From positions 10,195,986-10,259,985 of the forward strand of contig NC_049988.1 of the NCBI RefSeq assembly GCF_000003815.2: a stretch of DNA of 64,000 bases. Reading direction: 5' to 3'. The position numbers and the translations under genes were made by a program. This DNA comes from Branchiostoma floridae (Eukaryota > Chordata > Leptocardii > Amphioxiformes > Branchiostomatidae). Of this stretch, positions 12,901 to 24,900 are shown piece after piece; position 1 is the stretch's first letter, and every line of letters starts with the position of its first letter. The notes beneath the pieces were generated by a model. The model made no database searches. It was not told the origin of the DNA and saw nothing but the letters and a program-made list of their open reading frames with translations.

Positions 12901-15900
12901 TTCACACCTGTAGCATGGATTCACCATGAGTTATTGTCATTTTGTACACTTTATCATGTGTAACGTTAGAAACATTTTTCTTAACATTTTGTGCAGTATT
13001 TAGTTCAAATACTAAAGAAGTCATCACAACAAATACAATTCATTGCATTTGCCAACTTTCTTATTCAAACTCTATATTTGTACCAGAACATAATGTAGTC
13101 CCATGTACAAATATATCATGACATGAAAAATATGAAATCATCGTTCTTCTGTGAAAGGTTTTAAAGATGCTGGAAATGGAGATACTGAAGGCGAGAAACA
13201 TGGTATACATGTACGCATCTGTATGTTAGTAGGCACATATTCATACTACAGGTTAGACAGCATATCCAGAAAATTCAATGCAGAGTAACATCATATCATC
13301 CACATAATTCTACAACAGACGACGCTATACCTAGCTGGAAAAAACTGACAGGCAACATGTAATGTTAGATAATGTAACATGGCTGTACTATGTCTGAAGT
13401 ATCTAGACTGTTGCATACATGTATCTGTAAAACATGCAAACTCATGCGTTAGTACATGATGCTCGCTAAGTACACACTGCTCACAATACAAGTAGACGTA
13501 CTAAGTGATCGTTAAGTACACTAACTGTGAAAGCAACCTCCTCCTAACTGTGTACACTCTTCCTTTTTCTTGCCATAACCTGGCATTCAGTGTAACAGTA
13601 CAGGGAAATGCCGGTCTGAGAAAACTGTCTAATCATGGTTTGTTTCAGCTGAAAATGGAGTCACAATCTTGACCTTGCAAATTCCTCTCCAGGCAGACAA
13701 AACATATCATTTGTCTGCTTGGGGCAGGTTTTGACTGGCAGTGGGGCTCATCTGGTTCCTGTTAGCCCCAGTATTGCAGTGAGTAGTGACAGGAGGGGAG
13801 GGAAAACCCTGCCCTATGGCAGCCAGGCATGGCAGCAGTGTTAGTGTAGGCTAACAAAGTAAACACTACCACAGAATAAGTGGCTTGTGGAGAGGAATGC
13901 AAGGGAAAAATGAATGGAAAGTCAAGACTTCCCTTGCAGATAAACTTGGCCTCTGACAACTTGGAGAAAAGACTAGCAAACATGTAGTAAATCCCTTTTA
14001 AATGTATTACATAATCAGTCTTCCACTTGTAAGTAGGGTAGTCTTCCGATGTTTAAAACTTCTAACATTTTTCAACCATATCCAAAGCAGGGATGCATCA
14101 TTAAATGACAACACGCGCCAAAAGAGAAAGCTGTTCTCCTATCTCTAAGTTACTCCTATGAGTTAGACATACATTAACACTGGGGTTATGTGGTAGATTC
14201 AGAAATCGAGCGGACTGACAGTTTGACAAACATGGCTGAGCAACATGTAACATCCTCATCTCTAACACTGTATAAACCAACAATTTTAAAAAAATACTAC
14301 TGAGATTAGTAGGAAGCAATCCTAGACACTGTTAATCCAGTAAGCTAATTGTTTACAAGCCCTGACAGTCTTCCGAAGTTCCGTGAAAAAAAACATGAGT
14401 ACAAGCTTACCCACAGAGCAGCAAGGAAGGCAGCAGCCATTTTTGTAAAGGTTAAAGTTGAAAGGCCAAGTTTTAGGTGACCCTTACTATCACTAACTAG
14501 AATTTATGAACCACTTAACTGGGTTAACTGTCCGCTCAGAATTTATTCTATAGGGTAAGAAAACACTAAAAGCTAACACTGTGACAATAAGAACTGAATG
14601 TTGTGATTTGCTGTTGATTTTGGGTCAGTCGTTGCCATTTCACTGTAACAGGAAGGTGGTAATACCGGTTGGGAATGTTTGTACCAAAATTCCCATCTTA
14701 GAATCATGTTCATTATACATGCCAGTTAGAGATTAGTAAGACAAATCCTCACAACAAAACAGTTTGACATAAACAAGAATTAACTTAGGGACTGTCCATT
14801 AAATAAGAGGGATGGGATGCCTCCTGATAGAAGGCATCAATTCAAAATAATTGTTTATTTCAAGTACTAGTACTTGTTTTTCAGGAGAGACTTCCATGAT
14901 CCACAATGAATAATTTAAAAGTGTATAAAGCGAATAAAATTTTGCTGGCATTTCAGACAATGAAACAGAAAGAAAGTTAGATAAAGCCAGGTATCAGAAA
15001 CAGGTGTAAATGTTGTTTTCACATCCATCCTTCTCAACTAATAACAATCAGTCCCTACAGACAAAGTTAGTACAGTATAAACTACATGTATCTAGCCATG
15101 CTCTCTAAAGCTAAGTGGTTGCCGGCCGCTACACTTTAGTCTGTGGAACTAAACACAAACATGCGGTGAGTGAGACAGGTGTGTCCGTGGTGGCACTTAC
15201 ATCTTCACTGATGGCTCCTATGTAAATCTCAGAGCCCTGAAATGGGTGGCAATATGGCATGGGATCAGTACAATGTCTTGGAATGGAAACATTTCCTAAC
15301 AGTGGCACCCTGTTAGTATGTAGTATATGTTGAAAATGTATACAATGTGCATTGTCCTAACCAAATACATGTAACACTGTATTGCGTAAAGCTACAATAA
15401 TGAGTACCAAAGGATATAAAAGACTACATAAGACCCTTTATCCAAAGATACAAAATGCTTCAGTCCCACTGTGACATACACATATAGATTTATAGCTTTC
15501 AGATCAATTTTTGGGACAGTTATAGATCATAGTTACAAAATTCACAGAAGTCTGCAAATTCTGAGTATATATCACGAGATGAGAGGTAACAAGGAAAGGT
15601 ATGGAGGTGTTAGCACATTTGCATGCTTGACGAGGACAATATAAACTAACTGTATTTTCTGTTTTCATCTTGGTCCAAGACATGTAGGACCTTCGACTAT
15701 AAGTTACCACAGAATATAACCTGCTGATCCAGATGTATCTATAATACACATGTATACAGAAGCAGGGAGACAGATGAGAGAGAGGAGATGACACAGCTTA
15801 CATGTACATGATGCAAACACTTACAGACAGGGAACCATAACTGCTTCTCCGAGACGAGTCCTGACGGGAACACGTACAGGTACATGTCACCAGCATCACC

Positions 15901-18900
15901 ATAGCAACAAACAAAACTTAAACATGCGCATACATTATTGGCAGGGGCAAAACTGTGCAAAATCTTTCCATCTTCGTTCATAGCTTTAGAGTGTAGTTTG
16001 TGATTGATAAACTTCATTGTATCAATGTCTTTAAGCTGACTGAGCAGAAGAGCTGTGTACACCGAATCAGAAGCACAGAGAAAATACTGAATTGCATAAT
16101 TGGGTACAGTATTACACATGTTTTGGTAGATAAGAAAAAAATAGCAGTGATCTGACACTGAAAATGGTGGGTGATTACAATTGCAAATGTGCGAGGGACG
16201 CTATTGGGGAGGGGAAATGGCCATTACACAAAATGCATGATGAAATAAAACATGATAAAACAACTAATGTATAATATCAGTACTTGCAGACTCCTGGTTT
16301 AACTTACAAATTTTATAGTAACATACTTCAAGTACAATTTGTAACAGTTCAGAAGTTGAAAAACATATTCAAAGCTGGAAAAAAATTAATCAGACAGTAC
16401 AGACAACCACAACTTCAACAAGTATCAAAACAAACTCAAGACTGAAAATAAAACAGTTTGACAAAAATTCAGACAGGACTGTTAAAACAAACAAGACGTC
16501 ACTACAGACTTCTACTAGACAATCAGGACATCTTGGGAACGGGCAGAGAGAAAAATCACGCAAAACAGGAGGCCAGAAAATCACACAAAGGACGAAACAA
16601 CGCAGAGGGACACGTAGGTACCAACCGAACTACTGCGGTCACTCCGACGGGACGACAGATCTTCCTGTGTTTGGAACATAGTGAGGCAGTCAGCAAACGC
16701 TTGGGTTGGGCCGGGACATGTTCAAGTCAGTCTTCATACTCGACATGCTCACATAGTCATACTGGGATTCTCTAGTTTTCGAGACACTCTGTGTCCAATA
16801 TAGCAGTCACCCCTGATACTTGTTGTAGATGTTACAGCTGGTAAAATACTACAATACATACTAACCAAGAGAACATGCAGACAGGACAGTGCAAGAGATG
16901 ACAGGACAGTGAACTATCTCCTAATCAATCTAATATTTGTTACTAGTGCTACAAAGACACTGCTCAAATGCCTTTATAGATCTGTTCGCTGCTGCACTGA
17001 GGAGATAGTGACTTAACCAGTGTGTTCATACCATCTTACTGGGTGAGCATGCTTTCTAACAAAATGTGCACTACAGTGACTATAACACGATACAGTTAGA
17101 GACAGGGAGGGTGGTGCTTACAGACTACACAGGACATGTATACAAGGACAACCAACTACACTACCCTCACTGGGCCATGCTGCTAGAGTATAGAACATGT
17201 TTTAGCTACTCATGCTCTACACGTGTGGACTTAAGACACAGTCGGTAAATCTAGCGACAAAACGTCACGGCTAGAATACGAACCGCGCTGCCCCAGCGCT
17301 GCACTGGGGGGATCTGTGAGGCAGAGGAGTATGCATCCCAGGGCTGGAAAGGTACGGATTGGAACATCGTCAAAATTACGTCATAAAGCCTGCAAAATCC
17401 ACACACATATCTCATATCTGTCATGATAAACATAGGCCTAAAGAAAACATGCTGCACTCTGTAGCTCATATCGTGGATCACTGTTGGAAAGCAACAATAG
17501 GTCACGGGGGCGAGCTATTTAATAACCAGACGTAAAGGTGTCAACTCCTACATTACAATATACAGTTCATCCTTAATCATTTATATTAAATCATAAATAC
17601 AAGAGCATATATACATATAGCACTGTATAACAGAGAGCAGTTTTCCCACTCAAATTTGGACCAGATCTGTCCACCATGAAAACTATTACACAAATCTGAA
17701 GACACTGGCACTCAGCATGCTTGCAGAATAGAACACAATGTTAGAGTTTTCATCAATGCACTGTTTTTCATTGCCATCATCCAATAAGCTATGTATGGCA
17801 TACCCTGTTCCGGGCTCCCTTCCATGAAAAGATATCAGATGCCTGAAAAAAAGAGTCCGATTAGGAATTTTCTATAACATAGGATGGGTTAATGGTTAAT
17901 GTGCAAAATTCCTGTGATCATGCACATAACAGAACACCTGTGATCATCCATTGTCCTGAAATCTGTTAGAAGTGCAAAAGATTCGGCAAAATTAATGCTG
18001 TCATACAAGTCATACATGTACCATATTTCATAGGTACAAGCATGCGCAACTGTGCAAGTATGTTAATCCACTGTTGGCTATTGCCACCAGTACAAATATC
18101 TGTGTGCACACCTTATATCGTAATTCAAGCCCTGGGTACAAGTGGTACACTTGCTGTTAGTACATCATGAATGATAAAAAAATATGACCACTATTAGTAC
18201 ATCATGCCCATTAAAATCCATCCTCTGACCCAAGGAATATGGTCCATTTTATCAAAATTTCTTCATATCTTGATATTGCATGTACACTTATATAATATAC
18301 GTGCAAGACTTGGGATCCTCTCATTGGAAGGGACTTTTCTCCAAGCCATTTTGATGTAGAATTACATGTTACTGATGATACCAAGAATCAAATGCAAGAC
18401 ATACAGTCATGCATGTGTTACTGTTAGTATACGGCACTGCACGTTCTGTGGGACTCACGGCACTGGTTGTTCTGGGTGCCGGTTCCTTGTACACCTTAAG
18501 GTACTAAAGTGAAGAATGGATAGAGTCTTAATGTCACTACTACATGTCTTAATATCACTACTACATGATGACATAACCAACTCAACAGTAAGGCCAAGAA
18601 TGACGTTGAAGTTACAATGTGGGGAGACATGGAAAAAGCAATGGAATAGCAATGAAAGAATGAAGTTGTCTACAAAGAGGTACAATCAATGCAGGTTAAT
18701 ATGAGTGTATAGCATGCAAGCAATAAGGAAATGAAAGATTTGTTTAGGGTTTGTACAACTTAATAAAATTTTGGAGCAAAAGGCAAATTAACATATAGTT
18801 TGTCACACTTTCCATATATCACAATGTATCCCTTTACTTAATTCCTTTTGTACAGTAGATATAGTTGGCCAGGCATTTTCAAGTCAGTTTTATCATAGAA

Positions 18901-21900
18901 GTTTTACAAGTTGTACAGATCCTAGTTGTTAGAAAAGGAAGCAGTGAGTACCGACCCCCTGTCCCCCTCGCCATGACACCTCAGAGCGCACATCCCAATC
19001 CTACAACACCACAGCAAGTGGAGACAGAGCAGGGTGAAGACATCGCAGAGTGAAGGTTAGATATGGCAACACCCCAGTGGCATTGCCAAAAATGCAGGTA
19101 AAAAGGTTTGACTAACATGAAACAACACTGCACTGTTAATGAAGAAATAAAATCAGAATCTACATCTCGAATACAGACAATAACTTTGTATTGTTCCATA
19201 TGTCTATGTCTACAGAGACCGTAATTCAATGAATCCTATATCAGCAAGTTTTTTTTTTTCACTATCATAAATTAATATTCATGCAAAACCTACATCATTA
19301 TCTCTGGCAGAGGAATATGCAGAGTCCTACAGTAGAGAGAAAGAAGAAAAGAATTGAGACACATTCTATAAGTATAAGGAAAAGAAACAATTGTACATAA
19401 TTTTCACCAAAAAGCTGCAAACACTCAGAAGTATACAAAAATCAGGAAAGAAACAAAGAGGGACAAAGGGAAACAGGACAGATAAAAGGATATCATAACA
19501 GTTGAAATTCAGGTACATATTACAGTAATGGAATACCTAATACTCACTGTAGCTTTTGGATCAGAATACTCACTGTAGCTTTTTGATCAGAAAGCAATTC
19601 TAAGAAATCATGAAAATTGAGAAGGAAGAAAAAAGACACAACAGAAAGAAAGAAATGATAGTGCTTGTTTATACCAACCCGGTATCTACCTCCCCTGCTA
19701 CTGCTACCTTCATACAGGCTAGCTGAGCTCTGTTTAGGGTGAGACAAACCCATCATTTACTAATTACACACACAAAAAGGTAAAGCTACGCATCCACTTC
19801 AGAATGTCACTGCAGTACACTAAGCGTAACCCTTTTCAGTTGTCACCATTGTACTACAAACATCTGTTGTTAGGCCATCATGCAAGGTTTGTGTCTGAGT
19901 TTTCTCACTGACAATAGTCTTTAGAATGCTGGAAAATCCCAATCGATAAGTTTATGAACGTTGCCAATGTAAAAATGATATCTGCTTAGCATTTTGTTCT
20001 CCGATGACTGTATATTGATTAACAACAGATGTTTGTTGAAGTACAATGCAATGTTAACCTACCCTCTGGTGGTGAGGTACTCTATTCATGTACCTATCCT
20101 ATGTTGGGTTATGTGTTCATCTTGGTTACATAATGGTTATGTATAGCTATACACTTCAAAAGTCAATGTACAGCCATACTTCAAAACTTCACTGTTAGAT
20201 ATTTAGATGTAGATTTGGGATTAGATTTATGATGAGAACTACTTTTAATTCATATTCATAGTAAATTCCTGAACCATTTATATTTCATTGATGATTAAGC
20301 AACCTTGTTATTAATTATTATATTTGATTATGTAACATACTTTTAACAACTGTGTTTTATTTGGAAGTTATGTCAACTTCAAGTGATCACACGGGCAAAC
20401 TCTTTACACACCTGCCTCCTTGGGGTAGAGTTGTAGACATAATCAGAGGCTGCCTGTATACAATAAATACGGGGGAACCATTCCATTCAGAGATAGCCAG
20501 AACACATTCCTACATCTATAGAAATTGACAACACATGCCCTACATGACATGGTGCATTCTGCATTGAAAATAATTCCATACACATACGTCTAAATGCACA
20601 AACTGTTGCCTACAATAATCTATGGGTGCTTTTACAAACAAATTTTAGTTTTAGTTCTAGTTCTAGTAGTTTAATATTTAGAAACATGTCTAACTCTGTC
20701 AACAGAGGTATCACTTATCTAAAGACAAGACAATCAAAGTGTAAGTTAAAGGACAAAGTTGCAAATTTAGGTCTGGAAGCAAGTATACAAGTGCACAAGA
20801 GCATACTAAGCACCAACCATGAAGCTCCAGATTAAAACATGAGAATTTATGTTCTAACAAATATTAAAGACAGGTGAAACATTTTAACAATCATGTGAGG
20901 CTAGACTCAAATGTACGTCAATTAATGACAATATGTAATTAATGACTGATGATTGCAAGATATAATTAATGAAGTCATGAAATCATGATTTGGACTTTAT
21001 TTTTCCACACTTAAAATCTATTATTTTTGACAGTCTATCTTTGAATTCTGTGTCATTAGAACCCTACAATGTACTGAGTACACCATCCTAGTAAATTTCT
21101 ACTGTTAATTTGAATCTTCATGTTTTACCAGGTAAATTGAGTATTAAAAGAACTTTTATGCATGTAACAATGACACAGATTCAAAGTAGACTGCTTTTGG
21201 ACATGTTAAAACAAAATAAAGATGACACGGTTGTTTCAGTTAGTTTCATGCAATGAGATATTGTTATTTTCAATGACACAATTGCAATGTTTCAGTTAAG
21301 TTTAAACCATGATTGAACACATCACGCCACTGCAAATTTATGTTACATCTGTCTGCTTTTGTGTATATACCAACCGATACACTGTGTCGAGAGGATAGCG
21401 CAGATGATCTCTATTATGTGGGAGGAAAGCAAGAGCAACGTGGAAGTTACATCATCAGGATATGGCAGGTCAGGAGCAGAAATGCAATGCACACAGCATC
21501 AGATAGGAGGCGCCGCACTTCAATCACCATCCAATGTTGGGACTACCATATTATCCATCACAAATAAAGAAGCTTTGATTTTTATACTTAAATGACAACC
21601 ATATGGCTTAAGGTATTACTTTGAAATAATCCTATATGAACTTATCTTTTTGAATTGTTTAAACATTAACTATTCCTTTATTGAAGCCAAAGCACATGAC
21701 TTGCAAGTATAGTTTCTTCGTTTTAATGGACTTGCAGAAAAACAGAAAGTAAAGAAGCAAGAGGCAAAAAGATGCAAGGTTAAAGAGCATGGACAATATT
21801 ACTGACCCCGCTTCGCATGGAGTAAACATCTGACCCCTGAGAAAAACACAAATATAAACACAATATTCCTTTATGCCAATGAGTACATGTATCTTTGTAT

Positions 21901-24900
21901 GAAAGAAGTGTGAAGTGTTGGTATGACATATACATGTTGCTTGAAGCAGACCAGAACTCAAAGTAGAGCGATTCCAACAAAAGATACACAAATGAATTCA
22001 GGAAAAATATGAAATCATACAGAAATGGAAGGGAAGCACACAAGAAGCAAGAGAAGTACAAACCGCTGAGCTGTATTTGCTGGAGTGAGGTCTGCTCACA
22101 AAATCCCATGTCTACAATATTACAAGAGGGAAACACAGGAAAAGAAACAAAAAGATAAGACAAAAGAAATACACAAAAAGGGGAAACAAACGAAAACAAT
22201 AACAATAATCTAGTGATACAAAGCTTCATTTGTAGTGCTTAGTACGTCACTAAACAAGAAAGAAATATATTTCTATTATGTAGGTCTTTTTAGAGACTAT
22301 AGTGTCATCAAATTAAATAACATAGCTTACTGTAAAATTTTATTCTTGAACTCAAAAGAGAGTAAAGACATTATAACCATTCTTTATGGAAAGACTTTAT
22401 CATGTTATTGCTTTGTTGTTTAGCAAAGTAAAAGCTTTTGCTGGACATTGCAAATGAAGACGGCACACTCTTAGTCAGAAGCAAAGTGATTGACAAGTTT
22501 TGGAAGGAGTGATTTAGCAAGCAAGCACAGAAACTCACAGAAGAGGCAGCGGAAGAAGTGGGTCTTCTAGTAAAGATCTCATTTCCAGTCACAGGACCAC
22601 GGTCAAAGAAAGATTTCTGTTGGAGATGGTGTGTGTAAGACCAGCGATGAGGAAAGTTAGAAATAAAGCCGTTCAGGGTTATGAGATGAAGAATGTACAA
22701 AAGATGTAAAATGAGTTGTCATTTGTATCAGACGATACTAACGACAAAATCAGCATTGTACAGTCTTGTAAGGTCTTATGGCAGTAACAGGAAGAAATTA
22801 CTCAATGTCTACATGTCCATGTACCTATAGATGAGTAACATCATTAGCAAAAGAACACAGCACATGTAATGATGCATCATCAATATGAATTTGCAAAAGA
22901 AAGTGAAGCGTGTATGATGTATCACTATGCTTATCCAAACAGCTATAATATACAACATGTAGCGTGCCTCCTCCACACATATCTCTGTACCAGGTCGTAT
23001 ACCTGAAATGTAGAACACTTGGGTGATTAGCAACCAGAGTGGACAATAAACAGAGCAGGTCAACACTGAGAACAAACCCCTGCTGGTAAAGTGCCTGATG
23101 ATAGAGCAAAACTGGGTCTGGACACCCAGATGGGAGAGGGGGCAGCCAGGTTTGAAATACTGTAAATGCAGAAATGTTCGCGGTGGATTAATGTTCGCGG
23201 TTTTCGCGGTGACCACTTCACCGCGAATTTAAAACCACCGCGAACATTTTTCTATGATGATATTAGATGGCAGTCTATGGTGTTACCGCGAACTTAAATC
23301 CACCGCGAAAAGTCCTTTTTCCCGCTACCGCGAAATTAAATCCCCGCGAACTTAAAAACATTTACAGTACACAAACTGGCTTATACATGTACACATATTT
23401 TAGAAAAAGGACCATAATCCAATTTCAACTTAAAACTAAGAAATCATCTTGAATATCGATGAATTGCAGCATATGTACCACCAAATTCCATCAACTTGCA
23501 GCTACATTCATTGTACAAGATGTTAGATTCAGAGGAGTTCAAGAAGACAAATGCTGTAAACAGTGCCGACAAACAGGCCCTATGTATCTTCACTGTGTAC
23601 AAACTTGCTGTTTCTTTCTCCTTCTTTTGCCAGAAAGCAGGTTGGATGTTGCAGGTGACAGGTCAGAAGTATTTCCTGTTTTCTTGAAAGATAGAGGTCA
23701 ACCTGCCAGTCAAGAGGCATACATTAACTCTTCAACATGTCCACTTCACACAACGTCGGATATTCCATTCAACCTTTTATTCCCTCGTATTGAACATATC
23801 TATCAGTTGTTTCATATTCAAAGAAACAAGGTTGATAACAAGTTTACAACATGCAATTGTAGGCTTGTTCCCCGGTTGCGTGGCATCAACAACAAATATA
23901 AACCAACTATCATAACATGTCATAAAAGGAACCTTATCATAGACATCATTGGTTCTTGGTGCCAGTTTTTATCATTCTTTGATAATTATGAAACAACCAG
24001 AGGGGCGAGTAAGAACAGAAAGAAACAACACCCCGACTCCCGGGATTCGAACCCGCGCCGAACCCGGGCAGCCGGATCACAAATCGAACGTGCAAACCGT
24101 TCGGCCAAAAGGCTTAAGCCGTTAGGCGTCTTCGGTTTAGCAGTCCTTGAACACCACTGTTACACTACTCCCCCTTTTCTTTTCAAGATTCGTCCTCGAA
24201 TCTCCGAGATCGACATCCCTGTGTGGCACATACTAGCCTGTTAATCACAGGGCCGGCGTGGGAACCAGTGAAACAACCAGAGGGGCGAGTAAGAACAGAA
24301 AGAAACAACACCCCGACTCCCGGGATTCGAACCCGCGCCGAACCCGGGCAGCCGGATCACAAATCGAACGTGCAAACCGTTCGGCCAAAAGGCTTAAGCC
24401 GTTAGGCGTCTTCGGTTTAGCAGTCCTTGAACACCACTGTTACACTTACTTAGTTACAATGAATTTGTCTTCATGTCCAGAATAATGCAGTACTTTTGTG
24501 GTAGTTTACTTGGAAAATAAGTTTTCGCTACGGTTTGAAATTTACTGTCAAACAATTTTGTAGTTTGGCAGTAATAACTGTACACTGAAAATGCATCTTT
24601 GATGTGTCATGAACTGGCAGTGGCAATGTCACTGTGAACATAAAACTGCAAAAGTTTAAATAACTTACAGTACTAATATTGCAGCTCTAGAAATGTTAAC
24701 ATTAACCTCAACGATTCAGGTAAATTCAGGTAAAATTCATTGAAATTAAAAGGTCATCATTGCACTATTTATGGGACATTACTCATAATAAGTGTTAAAG
24801 ATGTTGGGGTCTGTTTCTGTACATTAGTTCCAAACTTGACCTTGCCCCCCTCCCCCGACCTTGCCCCCCCTCCCCCCTGACCTGTACATCATGAGACATG

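Noticed and set aside
19544-19600. Tandemly duplicated donor-like gctacagtgagtatt (minus strand)
   Set aside because: A short direct duplication; the preceding open segment has incompatible phase, so no exon is called.
23459-24244. 261-codon plus-strand open frame
   Set aside because: It runs from unique sequence straight through the miniature LTR element; the second half is antisense to a tRNA-like repeat and recurs at 24258. No homology, no splice signals.
24000-24446. Two tRNA genes on the minus strand
   Set aside because: A and B boxes are good, but the acceptor ends do not pair and the anticodon stem is mismatched; they lie inside identical LTR-like repeats.
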